Counted from the first letter of the stretch, positions 43,624 through 53,006 are shown. The stretch: DNA of 64,000 nt from Mycobacterium basiliense (GCF_900292015.1 NZ_LR130759.1:3348001-3412000); one strand, 5' to 3'. The notes: a model not told the origin generated them from the letters alone. Made by a program: numbers and translations.

Positions 43624-45381
43624 ATGGCCTTCTCAGTCCAGATGCCGGCGCTCGGTGAAAGCGTCACCGAGGGGACCGTCACCCGCTGGCTCAAACAGGA
43701 AGGCGACACGGTCGAGCTCGACGAGCCGCTCGTCGAGGTGTCGACCGACAAGGTCGACACCGAAATACCGTCGCCGGCCGCGGGCGTATTGACCAAGATC
43801 ATCGCCCAAGAGGACGACACGGTTGAGGTCGGCGGCGACCTGGCCATCATCGGCGACGCATCGGAATCCAGCGGAGGGGATTCCGGATCGTCGCCGGAGA
43901 CGAAGACCGAACCGGAGACGAAGACCGAACCGGAGACGAAGACCGAACCGGAGACGAAGACCGAACCCGAGCAGAAGGCCGAAGAAAAATCCGAGCCCGA
44001 ACCGGCCCAAACTGCCGCCGATGGCGAGGCAACACCGGTGCTGATGCCCGAACTTGGTGAATCGGTCGCCGAGGGCACGGTGACCCGATGGCTGAAGAAG
44101 GTCGGCGATTCGGTGCAGGTCGACGAGGCGCTGGTAGAGGTATCCACCGACAAAGTCGACACCGAGATCCCATCACCGGTGGCGGGCGTGCTGGTCAGCA
44201 TCACCGCAAACGAGGACGACGTGGTGCAGGTCGGCGGCGAGTTGGCCCGGATCGGCTCGCGATCTGACTCCGGCTCGGCGCCCTCCCCCAAGCCCGCCCC
44301 CGAGGCCGAAACCAAGCCGGCGCCCGAGCCCAAGCCGGAGGCCAAACCACAGGCCGAAGCCAAACCGCAGGCCGCGGCGGCGCCCAAGGAGCCGCCGGTC
44401 CAGGAGCGAGGCGGCGCCGACGAGACGCCCTATGTGACTCCGCTGGTGCGAAAACTGGCCACGGAAAACAACATCGACCTCGCTGAGGTCACCGGCACCG
44501 GGGTGGGCGGCCGGATTCGCAAGCAGGACGTGCTGGCCGCGGCGCAGAAAAAACAACAACAGACACCGGCGGCCGACAAGGCACCGGCCGCCAAAGCCAG
44601 CGCACCGGCGGAGGCCCCGCAAGGCGCACCGACCGCTCCAGCGTCCGCGCTGGCGCATCTGCGCGGCACCACACAGAAGGCCAGCAGGATCCGGCAAATC
44701 ACCGCCAACAAGACGCGGGAGTCGCTGCAGGCGACGGCGCAGCTCACCCAGACCCACGAGGTCGATATGACCAAAATCGTGGCACTGCGGGCGCGGGCAA
44801 AGGCGGCGTTCGCCGAACGCGAGGGCGTCAACCTGACCTTCCTGCCATTCATCGCTCGAGCGGTTATCGATGCGCTGAAGATTCATCCCAACGTCAACGC
44901 CAGCTACAACGAGGCCAGCAAGGAGATCACCTACTACGACGCCGAGCACCTCGGATTCGCGGTAGACACCGATCAGGGCCTGCTCTCCCCCGTCATCCAC
45001 AACGCCGGGGACTTGTCGCTGGCCGGGCTGGCCCGCGCGATTGCCGATATCGCCGCCAGGGCGCGTTCGGGCAACCTGAAACCCGACGAGTTGTCCGGCG
45101 GAACCTTCACCATCACCAACATTGGCAGCCAGGGCGCACTCTTCGACACCCCGATCTTGGTTCCGCCGCAGGCCGCCATGTTGGGTACCGGCGCAATTGT
45201 CAAACGGCCCAGAGTGATCGTCGATTCCAGCGGCAACGAGTCGATTGGCGTCCGCTCGGTCAGCTACCTTCCGCTGACCTATGACCATCGCCTTATCGAC
45301 GGCGCCGACGCTGGGCGCTTCGTTACCACCATCAAGCACCGCCTCGAGGAGGGAGCGTTCGAGGCCGACTTGGGTCTGTAG
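43624..45381 (+). CDS. dlaT: Dihydrolipoamide acyltransferase DlaT (E2 of pyruvate dehydrogenase, peroxidase complex)
   Basis: A 585-residue E2 with two lipoyl domains: Lys43 and Lys177, both in [13 protein letters not shown], are the lipoylation sites. A peripheral-subunit-binding domain starts near residue 267 ([20 protein letters not shown]). The catalytic domain ends with [14 protein letters not shown], the DHRxxDG acyltransferase motif. In M. tuberculosis this protein serves pyruvate dehydrogenase and, with AhpD/AhpC, peroxynitrite reductase. ATG at 43624 with GAGGAG upstream. It is about 30 residues longer than H37Rv DlaT, mainly from a tandem repeat in the first linker. Its lipoyl groups depend on LipB and LipA encoded in this window. 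Confidence 0.94.
   Translation: MAFSVQMPALGESVTEGTVTRWLKQEGDTVELDEPLVEVSTDKVDTEIPSPAAGVLTKIIAQEDDTVEVGGDLAIIGDASESSGGDSGSSPETKTEPETKTEPETKTEPETKTEPEQKAEEKSEPEPAQTAADGEATPVLMPELGESVAEGTVTRWLKKVGDSVQVDEALVEVSTDKVDTEIPSPVAGVLVSITANEDDVVQVGGELARIGSRSDSGSAPSPKPAPEAETKPAPEPKPEAKPQAEAKPQAAAAPKEPPVQERGGADETPYVTPLVRKLATENNIDLAEVTGTGVGGRIRKQDVLAAAQKKQQQTPAADKAPAAKASAPAEAPQGAPTAPASALAHLRGTTQKASRIRQITANKTRESLQATAQLTQTHEVDMTKIVALRARAKAAFAEREGVNLTFLPFIARAVIDALKIHPNVNASYNEASKEITYYDAEHLGFAVDTDQGLLSPVIHNAGDLSLAGLARAIADIAARARSGNLKPDELSGGTFTITNIGSQGALFDTPILVPPQAAMLGTGAIVKRPRVIVDSSGNESIGVRSVSYLPLTYDHRLIDGADAGRFVTTIKHRLEEGAFEADLGL
43897..43968 (+). repeat. Tandem 18-bp repeat in the first DlaT linker
   Basis: Four contiguous copies of GAGACGAAGACCGAACCG, the last with one silent change, encode four ETKTEP units between the two lipoyl domains. 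Near-perfect nucleotide identity shows recent slippage or unequal exchange; the number of units may vary between strains. Confidence 0.92.
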
Positions 45382-45404
45382 CGCGCTTAGGAGGCTTCGA
45401 AACT

Positions 45405-46316
45405 GTGGGCAAAGCCGTTATTGCGATAGCGGGTTCGTCTGGATTGATCGGCTCGGCCTTGGCCGCGGCCCTGCGCGCTGCCGACCATCCGGTGCTACGC
45501 ATCGTGCGTCGGACACCGGCGAATTCCGATGAATTGCACTGGAATCCCGAGAGCGGCGAGTTCGATCCCGACACACTCATCGGTGTCGACGTCGTGGTCA
45601 ACCTGTGCGGCGTCAACATCGCCCGGCGCCGGTGGTCGGGGGCGTTCAAACAGAGCCTGCGGGACAGCCGGATCACCCCCACTGAGGTGCTATCCGCCGC
45701 CGTCGCCGATGCCGGTGTCGGCACACTGATCAACTCCAGTGCGGTCGGCTACTACGGAGACACCAAAGACCGCATCGTCGACGAAACCGTCGCGGCGGGA
45801 ATGGGGTTTTTGGCCCAGCTATGCGTGGATTGGGAGGCCGCCACGTTGCCGGCGCAATACGCGGGCGCGCGCGTGGTGTTGGCCCGCACCGGCTTGGTGT
45901 TGTCCCCGTCCGGCGGTGTGCTGCGCCCGATGCGGCCAGTGTTCTCCGTGGGCCTGGGCGCGCGGCTGGGCAGCGGACGTCAGTACATGTCGTGGATCAG
46001 TCTGGAGGACGAGGTGCGGGCGCTGCTGTTCGCCATTTCCGACTCCACGCTGTCGGGCCCGGTGAATATGACCGGTCCCGCGCCGGTGACCAATGCGGAA
46101 TTCACCACCGCATTTGGCCGCGCGCTGAATCGCCCGACCCCATTGATGCTGCCCGGTTTCGCCGTGCGGGCCGCGCTCGGCGAGTTCGCCGACGAAGGCC
46201 TGCTCGTCGGTCAGCGCGCGATCCCCAGTGTGCTCGAGCAAGCCGGCTTCCAGTTCCACCACAACACAATTGGTGAGGCACTCAGCTACGCCACCGAACG
46301 ACGCGACCACGTTTAG
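45405..46316 (+). CDS. TIGR01777-type epimerase/NAD-binding protein, Rv2216 orthologue
   Basis: A 303-residue SDR-like protein with a GTG start and AGGAGG ten bases upstream. The N-terminal [18 protein letters not shown] is the nucleotide-binding Rossmann motif. [17 protein letters not shown] and [10 protein letters not shown] fit the YfcH/TIGR01777 family of predicted sugar nucleotide epimerases; [15 protein letters not shown] and [26 protein letters not shown] form the C-terminal family region. Substrate unknown. It starts 23 bases after dlaT, so it is probably in that operon. In H37Rv lipB follows directly, whereas here a 6-kb segment intervenes. Confidence 0.85.
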   Translation: MGKAVIAIAGSSGLIGSALAAALRAADHPVLRIVRRTPANSDELHWNPESGEFDPDTLIGVDVVVNLCGVNIARRRWSGAFKQSLRDSRITPTEVLSAAVADAGVGTLINSSAVGYYGDTKDRIVDETVAAGMGFLAQLCVDWEAATLPAQYAGARVVLARTGLVLSPSGGVLRPMRPVFSVGLGARLGSGRQYMSWISLEDEVRALLFAISDSTLSGPVNMTGPAPVTNAEFTTAFGRALNRPTPLMLPGFAVRAALGEFADEGLLVGQRAIPSVLEQAGFQFHHNTIGEALSYATERRDHV

Positions 46317-46428
46317 TTCATCTTCACCTGCGATCTGGTGTAATCCCTTGCCAGGCGCACCCTTCGCGTAGTGTGCGCTTGCCGTCTTCATCAGCAATTC
46401 CACGGCACGTCGAAAATCGGAGAAGCGC

Positions 46429-46795
46429 ATGGCAACCTCGATATTCCACGAGATGAAAAACGATAGGGTCGCTCTACGCCCTCTTTCTGAACTGCACCCT
46501 GAAGAAGGGCCCGCAAGTATCGAACACCGAAGCTTTATGCAATCTGCTCATCGAACGCCTCAAGGCCCACGAGCCAGACATTGAGACCGCAAATCGGACG
46601 GGTTGTCGACTACAACGTGTCGACTACAACGTGAAGCCTGGAATCGGGAACGACGAGTGCCAGGGCGACGAGTGGCCGGCGATCCTGGAAAAGATCAAGC
46701 GCTGCAATGTCATCGTGCCGGCGATGCCCATCTGGATCGCGCTGATGATGGAGATGCGATCGGTCGATTGCCAGCAGCTGCTGACTAATGGTTGA
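46429..46795 (+). pseudogene. Decayed NADPH-dependent FMN reductase (flavodoxin-like) remnant
   Basis: An ATG at 46429 with GGAGAAG nearby begins MATSIFHEMKNDR in one frame. The family sequence appears in the next frame without its own start: LYALFLNCTLKKGPQVSNTEAL (FMN phosphate loop), RVDYNVKPG, ECQGDEWPAILEKIK and IVPAMPIWIA, all hallmarks of NAD(P)H:FMN reductases that sit next to stress genes. The frame ends at TGA 46793, shortly after the flavin-contact PIW motif, so the C-terminal third is missing. A 14-bp tandem duplication lies inside. The frameshift at the start plus truncation indicate a non-functional gene. No counterpart sits here in H37Rv as I recall it. Confidence 0.75.
46604..46631 (+). 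repeat. 14-bp tandem duplication within the flavin reductase remnant
   Basis: TGTCGACTACAACG occurs twice without spacer (46604-46617 and 46618-46631). It would shift the frame of an intact reductase by two bases, though it keeps the present frame open through RVDYNVKPG. Confidence 0.9.
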
Positions 46796-46870
46796 CCCGG
46801 GGTTCGGCTGCGCACCTGGAGCCCGCAGCGGCCCCGCGAGGCCTGATCCAACCGTCGATCCAGCATTCGG

Positions 46871-46900
46871 CAAATAGCGATATCATCGTCAAATGGCGAT
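46871..46900 (+). promoter_or_regulatory. Probable promoter and operator of the arsR-CDF operon
   Basis: A direct repeat, CAAATAGCGAT (46871-46881) and CAAATGGCGAT (46890-46900), is spaced 19 bases start to start, almost two helical turns. Between them TATCAT (46881-46886) fits a TANNNT -10 box. Transcription starting about seven bases later would begin at or next to the ATG at 46893, giving a leaderless mRNA. A repressor on these repeats would block the promoter; this is inference. Confidence 0.45.
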
Positions 46901-47264
46901 GAATATGTCGGATGTGGAGTGCACGCGGCTGGAGTTGGCACCGGCGGCAGCGTTGTTCCGCTCGTTGGGGGACCAGTCGCGGCTGGCGATTGTGCGGCGA
47001 TTGGCGGAGGGTCCGGCGCGGGTGGCCGATCTTGTTGCAGCGTTGGGGTTGGCGCAATCGACGGTGTCGAAACATCTTGCGTGTCTACGTGATTGCGGAC
47101 TGGTTGAATATGAGCCGGTCGGGCGGTCCTCGTTATTCCGATTGACCCAACCTGCACTGGTCGATGTTTTTACGGCGGCGGAGGCGTTGCTCGCGGCAAC
47201 CGGAAGTGCCGTGGCGCTGTGCCCGAATTACGGCGCCGACAGCTGTGCCGCGGACCAGCGATGA
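46893..47264 (+). CDS. ArsR/SmtB metal-sensing repressor, CmtR-like
   Basis: A 123-residue winged-helix repressor. LFRSLGDQSRLAIVRRLAEGPARVADLVAALG precedes the recognition helix QSTVSKHLACLRDCGLVEYE, followed by the wing VGRSSLFRL. Cys64 and Cys68 in CLRDC, plus Cys110 and Cys118 in the tail, match the ligand layout of M. tuberculosis CmtR (two Cys in the recognition helix and one in the tail), which senses Cd(II) and Pb(II). It is therefore probably a soft-metal sensor rather than a Zn or Ni sensor. The stop overlaps the start of the transporter gene as ATGA. The ATG at 46893 is favoured by the promoter position; one at 46905 is an alternative. Confidence 0.85.
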   Translation: MAMNMSDVECTRLELAPAAALFRSLGDQSRLAIVRRLAEGPARVADLVAALGLAQSTVSKHLACLRDCGLVEYEPVGRSSLFRLTQPALVDVFTAAEALLAATGSAVALCPNYGADSCAADQR

Positions 47265-47956
47265 GTCTGCCTGGGCCGCTGCCGGAGGCGACCGACGGGA
47301 GCGGAGATCGGTGCGCCGATACCCACGGTTGCCGACCGGTGACGATCGTCGAGATTGACCGAGGCTGGCATGAGGCCGCACGACGGGCGCGGCTGCTGTC
47401 GTGGATTTCGTTGGGTTACATGGCTACTGAGGGTTTGGTGGCGATCGTCGCGGCGGTGGTGGCGGGTTCGGTGGCTTTGTTGGGCTTCGGGCTGGACTCG
47501 GCCATCGAAGGTGCAGCCAGTGTGATCGTCATCTGGCGGTTCACCGGGACCCGCACGTTGTCTCCAACTGTCGAGAAGCGTGCCCAGAAAGCCGTTGCTG
47601 TCACGTTCTTCCTGCTTGCCCCCTACATCGCCTACGACGCGGTCACCGCGCTGACCGCCCGGGACCGGCCGCAGACCAGCTGGGTGGGCATCGCGTTGGC
47701 GATCACCAGCATGATCGTGATGCCGCTCTTGGGGAGGGCCAAGAGACACTTGGGCGCGCGATTGGGCTCGGCAACCACCAGCGGAGAGGGTACCCAAAAC
47801 CTGTTGTGTGCCTACCTTGCCGGGGCGGTACTGGTGGGCCTGTTGGGCAACGCGCTGTGGGGCTGGTGGTGGCTGGACCCCGTTGTCGCGCTGGCTATCG
47901 CGGTACTTGCGGTGTGGGAGGGCACCAAGACCTGGCGTGGGGACGAGTGCTGCTAG
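47261..47956 (+). CDS. Cation diffusion facilitator-type metal transporter
   Basis: A 231-residue membrane protein coupled by ATGA to the repressor gene. After a polar N-terminus containing DRCADTHGC it has six helices. The second holds GFGLDSAIEGAASV and the fifth DPVVALAIAVLAVWEG, whose Asp and Glu residues correspond to the intramembrane metal site of CDF proteins. The usual cytosolic C-terminal domain is absent, so this is a short CDF-like exporter; it ends in GDECC. With a CmtR-like repressor the cargo is likely Cd, Pb, Zn or Co, exported against protons; the exact metal is inference. Two Cys/His-rich ends may gather metal. Confidence 0.75.
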   Translation: MSLPGPLPEATDGSGDRCADTHGCRPVTIVEIDRGWHEAARRARLLSWISLGYMATEGLVAIVAAVVAGSVALLGFGLDSAIEGAASVIVIWRFTGTRTLSPTVEKRAQKAVAVTFFLLAPYIAYDAVTALTARDRPQTSWVGIALAITSMIVMPLLGRAKRHLGARLGSATTSGEGTQNLLCAYLAGAVLVGLLGNALWGWWWLDPVVALAIAVLAVWEGTKTWRGDECC

Positions 47957-48069
47957 GCGGCCGGACCTTGGCTCGGTACGAGTGACGTCGGCGTGGTGCC
48001 GCCAACACCCGACGGCGAATGTGAACTCCTCCGAGCCAGGGGAATAGCATTCAACCGAAAGTCAAGGCC

Positions 48070-48230
48070 GTGGACAGGGACAACTACGTCCGGCGCCTTG
48101 AGGAATCGCCGATCCCGATGTGCGGTGATGCACTGCGCGACGCGGGCCGGGTCAGGGGCCGATCCGCGGCATGGCCGCCGGCGGACGATGGGCGCCGGGA
48201 CGGGCCGCGCAGCGGTCGCAGCTCTGGCCG
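48070..48230 (+). pseudogene. Degraded internal fragment of lipB
   Basis: The plus-strand frame reads [17 protein letters not shown], then [16 protein letters not shown], aligned with [32 protein letters not shown] of the intact LipB (encoded from about 52617). Fifteen bases, CGGCGCCTTGAGGAA, are identical (48091-48105 and 52626-52640). No LipB start, catalytic Cys or C-terminus is present. The fragment is antisense to the 3' end of the ABC transporter gene and probably marks a recombination joint. Confidence 0.68.
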
Positions 48231-50231
48231 GTGCGGTTCACCTGCCCGACCCTCCTGATACCGGTGCATTCCCTCGCAGGGCGTGCCCGCATCGGCCGGC
48301 GATGCCACCGGCGATAACCCGGCGGCCCGCGTCAGCTGGCAATAGATGCCACCGCGGGCCACGAGTTGTTGGTGGGTACCCTGCTCGACCACCCGTCCCC
48401 CATCCATGACGACGATCAGGTCGGCATCGCGGATCGTCGAGAGGCGGTGGGCAATGACGAAACAGGTCCGGCCGCGGCGAAGTTCAGCCATTGCCCGTTG
48501 AACCAAGTCCTCGCTGCGGGTGTCGAGCGAGCCGGTAGCCTCGTCGAGGACCAAGAACTGTGGACGAGCCAACAAAGCCCGCGCGATGGTGATCAGTTGC
48601 TTTTCGCCGGCGCTTAGGTTGCCGCCGTCCTCGCTGACCCAGGTGTCATAGCCGTCGCTCATAGCCCGCACGAACTGGTCGACCCCGGTGGTCTTGGCCA
48701 CTTCGATAATCTGCTCGCGGGTGGCCCCCGGACACCCGTAGCCGATGTTGTCGGCGATGCTGCCCGCGAACAACCAGGTGTCTTGCAACACCATCCCGAC
48801 CCGAGAGCAAAGCCATTCGCGGTCGACCGTGGCGATGTCCACGCCGTCGATCAAGATGCGGCCGGAGTCAACCTCGTAGAACCGCATCAGCAGGTTCACC
48901 AGTGTGCTCTTACCCGCCCCGGTAGGCCCCACAATCGCGACCGTCGTGCCCGGCTCGGCCACCAGCGACAGGTCCCCAATCACCCGCTTTTCCGGTTGGT
49001 AGCAAAAATCGACACGCTCGAACTCCACTCGGCCGCCCATGGCATCACCGTGCTCGGACAGTTCGGGTGCGACGTCGGCCGCCTGCTCGGGGGCGTCGAG
49101 CAGCTCGAAAACCCTTTCCGCTGAGGCCAGCCCGGCCTGCAGCATGTCGTACCTTGTCGCGATGTCAGTCACCGGCTGGTTGAACTGGCGGACATATTGA
49201 ACGAAAGCCTGAACGCCGCCCAGGCTGACCTTGCCCGTGGCCACTTGCAACGCCCCGACCACCGCCACGGCGAGGTAGCCGAGATTTCCGACGAACGTGG
49301 TGGCCGGCGAAATTAGCCCCGACGTGAATTGGGCGCCGACGCCGGCCCGGTAGACGTCGCAATTAATTTGGGCGAGTTGCTCACGGACGTGCTGCTGGTG
49401 ACCGAACGCCTTGACCACCGCAAGTCCGCTGTAGATCTCCTCGATCGCAGCGTTGAGCCGTCCGCTGTCGGCCGCCCGGGCCACCCGCAGTCGCTTCGAG
49501 CGCCGCAGAATGAGCCGGCTCGCCAGCGCCGATATCGGCACGGTCAGCATCGTGATTGCGGCCAGCAGCCCGGAGATGGTCAACATGATCACCAGCACCG
49601 CCACCGCGGTCAGCAGTGTGGTGGGCAGCGCGCTTGCCGTCTGCTTCAGCGCGGCTTGAATGTTGTCGATGTCGTTCGTGAGCCGTCCGAGCAGTTCACC
49701 GTGCTGGCGTGCGTTGATGTAGGACAGACGAAGCCGGTGCAGCTTCGCTTCCAACTCGGCTCGCAGTGCCTCCATCATGCGCTGGATTGCCACTTTCAAC
49801 AGTTGAGCCTGGAGCGAGACCAACAGCGCGACAACAACATACAGCGCCGCGGCGACAAGCACGGTGTGGCCAACGGCGATGAAGTCGATGCCCACCCCCG
49901 GTGTGAGGTCCATCTTTGACAGCATGTGCGCGAAGGTGCTGTCGCCGCGGGCATTGGCCGCGGCGACAGCCTGCTCCTTGGTCATGCCGGCAGGCAGCCG
50001 CCGGCCGATTGCGCCGGTGAACAATAGGTCGGTGGCATGCCCGAGCAACCGCGGGACAATGACGTCGATGGCGGCGCTGGCCAGGGCCAGCGTGCAGACC
50101 GCCGCCATCAGGCCGCGGTTGGCGAACAGCCGCGCCAATAGACGCACCGTGGCACCGGCGCGGATTGCCGCCGCGCCGGCATGTTGGCTCCGAACCGGGC
50201 CGGAGGGGTGGCAGGGTTGGTGGCCGATCAC
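48084..50231 (-). CDS. ABC exporter half with canonical ATPase site and anomalous C-terminal extension
   Basis: A 715-residue fused membrane-ATPase half-transporter. GGGGAGGA lies seven bases before the GTG at 50229-50231, so I prefer it to a TTG 17 codons earlier. Six membrane helices span about residues 30-330. The ATPase has Walker [10 protein letters not shown], signature LSAGEKQ, Walker [12 protein letters not shown] with the catalytic Glu, and switch His in IAHRLST. It pairs with the following gene on this strand as a heterodimeric exporter, similar in plan to Rv1272c-Rv1273c. After [12 protein letters not shown] the family end is reached, yet about 75 Pro/Arg-rich residues follow; this tail is translated from sequence antisense to a lipB remnant. 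Substrate unknown; drugs or lipids are typical. Confidence 0.87.
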   Translation of the reverse strand: MIGHQPCHPSGPVRSQHAGAAAIRAGATVRLLARLFANRGLMAAVCTLALASAAIDVIVPRLLGHATDLLFTGAIGRRLPAGMTKEQAVAAANARGDSTFAHMLSKMDLTPGVGIDFIAVGHTVLVAAALYVVVALLVSLQAQLLKVAIQRMMEALRAELEAKLHRLRLSYINARQHGELLGRLTNDIDNIQAALKQTASALPTTLLTAVAVLVIMLTISGLLAAITMLTVPISALASRLILRRSKRLRVARAADSGRLNAAIEEIYSGLAVVKAFGHQQHVREQLAQINCDVYRAGVGAQFTSGLISPATTFVGNLGYLAVAVVGALQVATGKVSLGGVQAFVQYVRQFNQPVTDIATRYDMLQAGLASAERVFELLDAPEQAADVAPELSEHGDAMGGRVEFERVDFCYQPEKRVIGDLSLVAEPGTTVAIVGPTGAGKSTLVNLLMRFYEVDSGRILIDGVDIATVDREWLCSRVGMVLQDTWLFAGSIADNIGYGCPGATREQIIEVAKTTGVDQFVRAMSDGYDTWVSEDGGNLSAGEKQLITIARALLARPQFLVLDEATGSLDTRSEDLVQRAMAELRRGRTCFVIAHRLSTIRDADLIVVMDGGRVVEQGTHQQLVARGGIYCQLTRAAGLSPVASPADAGTPCEGMHRYQEGRAGEPHRPELRPLRGPSRRPSSAGGHAADRPLTRPASRSASPHIGIGDSSRRRT

Positions 50232-50362
50232 TATTGAGTCCTCCCCGGGGTTCGGCTTTTCAGCGTCGTATTGCGGTCGCAATGCGGGCCAACACCAGGG
50301 TCAATCGCGCGCCTTGTCGGCTTCTGCACGCATTCTTGAAACGCCGGGTTTGGCGCGCTCGG

Positions 50363-52132
50363 TCATGCGGTGGTTCGCGCAACCTCGCCGTACCGCGGGC
50401 AGTCGGCCAGCAGCGACTCGTGGCCGCTCGTGGCGGCAACGGGGCCGCCGACCGAGCCTTGGCCCATCACAATCACCTGGTCCGCCTCGATCCCCGGGTT
50501 GATCCGTTGTGACACCAGGATGACCGCCGCATCGGCGCAGGACTCTCGCAGCGCAGTCCACACATCACGTTGGGTGCACGCGTCAAGCGCCGAGAAGGCG
50601 TCGTCGAACAGATACACCGCCGGGCGGCGGATGACGGCGCGGGCGATGGCCAACCGCTGACGCTGGCCGCCGGACAAGTTGATTCCGCCCTGAGCGACGG
50701 GCATCCGCAGCCCATCGGGATGCGCGGCGACGAATCCGTCGGCGGCCGAGATGCGTAGCGCCGCCCACATCTCGGCGTTCGTTGCGTCGGGCTTGCCGAA
50801 GCGCAGGTTGTCGGCGACCGTCCCGGAGAACAGGTATCCGTGCTGCGGCACCACCGCCGTCCGCGCGCACAGCTGATCGGCAGCGAGGTCACGCACGTCA
50901 ACGCCATCCACCGACACCGAGCCTGCGGTGGCGTCATACAGCCGGGTGAGCAGCGAAATCATCGTCGACTTGCCCGATCCGGTGGCCCCGACAATCGCGG
51001 TCACGCTGCCGGGTGCGGCGGTGAACGACACGTCGCAGAGCACGGCGCGTTGTGCGCCGGGATAGGCGAACGTGACGTGGTCGAATCGGACTAGATCGCC
51101 GCCGGCGGGCGGGCACACGCGGTTTTCGGGCGGGCTGACAGCGACGTCGGTCCATAGCACCTCGGTGATCCGTTCGAAACTGGCCGCCGCGCCGGGCACG
51201 TTGGCCAGCACTTTCGACAGCATCGACGCCGCGGACAAGATCTGCGTCGCATACAACATGAAGGCGACAAGCTGGCCCACCCCCATGTCACCGGCATCGA
51301 TACGCAGCGCACCGAACCAGACCAGCGCGACGCTGGACAGGCTGATGATCAACGTGGCGACCGGCGCCAATAGCGCCTGCCAGCGGTCCGCGGCCAGCGC
51401 GGTCCTGGAGAAGCCGGCGCTGACCGCGGCAAAACGGTCTCGCTCGAACGATTCACGAGCGAACGCGCGGATCACCCTGATTCCCGAAAGCTGCTCGCGC
51501 AGTATCTGGTTCATCCGGTCGAATAGTTTCTGCATGCGGCGTTCGTAGGCTATCAGCCGCGCCATGATGCCCGAGGTGATCGCGGCCAGTACCGGAACAG
51601 CTAGCAGCAACACCCACGACAATCCGACGTCCTGGCGTGCCGCCATCACCACCCCGCCGGTACCGGTGATCAGCGCCGCGACCAGCGTCGTCCAGTACAG
51701 GTGCAGCGTCGTCTCGACCGTCTGTACGTCGGTGGTGGTGCGGGTCAGCAGCGTGGCCGGGCCGAATTTGGACACGTCATGCATCGACATGCCGGTGACC
51801 CGGTCAAACAGCGCCTGACGCAGGTCACGACCGAATCCCATGCTCACGCGCGAGCCAAGGTGGACGGCGACCACCGAGCAGAGCAAGTGCACCCCGCCGG
51901 CAGCCAGCATGACCGCCCCCAACACGACGATCGCGGAGGTGTCTCCCCTGGCGACACCGCGGTCGATGATCCCAGCGTCAACGGCTGGCAAGGACAGCGC
52001 AGCCAGGGTGCCGACCAGCTGCACCGCGCCCAGGCCGAGCAACGTCCGTGGGGAGCGGGCTGCGCACTGACGCAGCAGCCTCACCACCGTGGCGCCCGTC
52101 GACCTTGTCACCCGAGGCTGAGGAGCGGTCAC
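50363..52132 (-). CDS. ABC exporter half with degenerate ATPase site
   Basis: A 589-residue half-transporter, first gene of the exporter operon. Six membrane helices lie in residues about 20-315. The ATPase has Walker [10 protein letters not shown] and a canonical signature LSGGQRQ, but Walker B reads [12 protein letters not shown] (catalytic Glu replaced by Asp) and the switch region reads LVSQRINPG (His replaced by Gln). This is the pattern of the degenerate site in heterodimeric exporters such as TM287/288, so the partner encoded by the next gene supplies the active site. The GTG at 52130-52132 has GGAAGGA seven bases upstream. The gap to the second gene is 131 bases. Confidence 0.88.
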   Translation of the reverse strand: MTAPQPRVTRSTGATVVRLLRQCAARSPRTLLGLGAVQLVGTLAALSLPAVDAGIIDRGVARGDTSAIVVLGAVMLAAGGVHLLCSVVAVHLGSRVSMGFGRDLRQALFDRVTGMSMHDVSKFGPATLLTRTTTDVQTVETTLHLYWTTLVAALITGTGGVVMAARQDVGLSWVLLLAVPVLAAITSGIMARLIAYERRMQKLFDRMNQILREQLSGIRVIRAFARESFERDRFAAVSAGFSRTALAADRWQALLAPVATLIISLSSVALVWFGALRIDAGDMGVGQLVAFMLYATQILSAASMLSKVLANVPGAAASFERITEVLWTDVAVSPPENRVCPPAGGDLVRFDHVTFAYPGAQRAVLCDVSFTAAPGSVTAIVGATGSGKSTMISLLTRLYDATAGSVSVDGVDVRDLAADQLCARTAVVPQHGYLFSGTVADNLRFGKPDATNAEMWAALRISAADGFVAAHPDGLRMPVAQGGINLSGGQRQRLAIARAVIRRPAVYLFDDAFSALDACTQRDVWTALRESCADAAVILVSQRINPGIEADQVIVMGQGSVGGPVAATSGHESLLADCPRYGEVARTTA

Positions 52133-52136
52133 GATG

Positions 52137-52214
52137 AATCCTTCCGACGCGAAACACTGGCAAGGTCATCCACCACCATTGGGCGGGCCCCGTGATGAAC
52201 TCTGGAAGGATTCT
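52137..52214 (-). promoter_or_regulatory. Possible ribosome-binding-site-sequestering structure in the ABC exporter leader
   Basis: On the minus strand GAATCCTTCC (52214-52205) precedes GGAAGGATTC (52146-52137) by 58 bases; the two are perfectly complementary over ten bases. The second copy contains the Shine-Dalgarno GGAAGGA of the first exporter gene. If both are transcribed, the site can be hidden in a long-range stem. The sequence just before the first arm also resembles a -10 box, in which case only the second arm would be transcribed. Confidence 0.4.
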
Positions 52215-52276
52215 CAAAACCGGCCGAAACCTGCGCTGCGCGGCACACCGCACCCCGCCAACACGCGTTATTCGAG

Positions 52277-52282
52277 TAACGT
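52277..52282 (+). promoter_or_regulatory. Probable -10 box of lipB, leaderless transcript
   Basis: TAACGT fits TANNNT and ends seven bases before the GTG at 52290, so the mRNA would start at or near the start codon. No Shine-Dalgarno is visible before that GTG, in agreement with a leaderless message. Confidence 0.42.
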
Positions 52283-52289
52283 CGCACGT

Positions 52290-53006
52290 GTGACGGGGTC
52301 TATTCGCTCCAGCGCGGCCGCGATAGTGGTACGCCAATTGGGCTGCGTCGAGTATCGCGCCGCCTGGCAGTGGCAACGCGAGCTGGCCGACGGTCGCGTC
52401 GCCGGCGGCCCCGACACCCTCCTACTGCTGGAACATCCCGCGGTCTACACCGCCGGGCGACGCACCGAAGCACACGAACGGCCCCGACAGCCCGAGCGCG
52501 GGACCGCCGGCATCGACGTGGTCGACACCGACCGCGGCGGCAAGATCACCTGGCACGGTCCGGGGCAACTGGTCGGCTATCCGATCATCGGACTGGCCGA
52601 GCCCCTCGATGTGGTCAATTATGTTCGGCGCCTTGAGGAAGCTCTGATCAGGGTATGTGCCGACGTTGGCGTCCAGACCACCCGGGTCGATGGCCGGTCG
52701 GGGGTGTGGGTGCCGGCCGAGGCCGGGCGGCCCGCGCGCAAGATCGCCGCCATCGGCGTCCGGGTGTCACGCGCGACGACCCTGCACGGGTTCGCCCTCA
52801 ACTGCGATTGCGACCTGGACGCGTTCACCACGATCGTGCCGTGCGGCATCAGCGACGCCGGCGTGACGTCGTTGTCCGTCGAGCTCGGACGCCAGGTGAG
52901 CGTCGATGATGTCCGCACGGCCGTCGCCGACGCCGTATGCGATGCGCTGGACGGCGGGCTGCCCCTTACCTGGCAACCCTCCCCCACCCGCGTAGCATCG
53001 ACGTAA
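52290..53006 (+). CDS. lipB: Octanoyl-[acyl-carrier-protein]:protein transferase LipB
   Basis: A 238-residue enzyme. I chose the GTG at 52290 ([18 protein letters not shown]), equal to the H37Rv start; frames opening earlier lack family support. The fold shows [32 protein letters not shown], the catalytic Lys151 in ARKIAAIGV and catalytic Cys185 in VPCGISD. It moves octanoyl groups from acyl carrier protein to lipoyl domains, here those of DlaT, GcvH and other E2 enzymes. The stop overlaps the lipA ATG. It now lies beside the inserted exporter operon, which is divergent. Confidence 0.94.
   Translation: MTGSIRSSAAAIVVRQLGCVEYRAAWQWQRELADGRVAGGPDTLLLLEHPAVYTAGRRTEAHERPRQPERGTAGIDVVDTDRGGKITWHGPGQLVGYPIIGLAEPLDVVNYVRRLEEALIRVCADVGVQTTRVDGRSGVWVPAEAGRPARKIAAIGVRVSRATTLHGFALNCDCDLDAFTTIVPCGISDAGVTSLSVELGRQVSVDDVRTAVADAVCDALDGGLPLTWQPSPTRVAST

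Noticed and set aside
43897..43968. CRISPR-like array
   Set aside because: The 18-bp units are contiguous without spacers and lie in frame within dlaT.
46317..46428. Small minus-strand gene after Rv2216
   Set aside because: The frame overlaps Rv2216 antisense for most of its length and shows no recognisable motif or ribosome-binding site.
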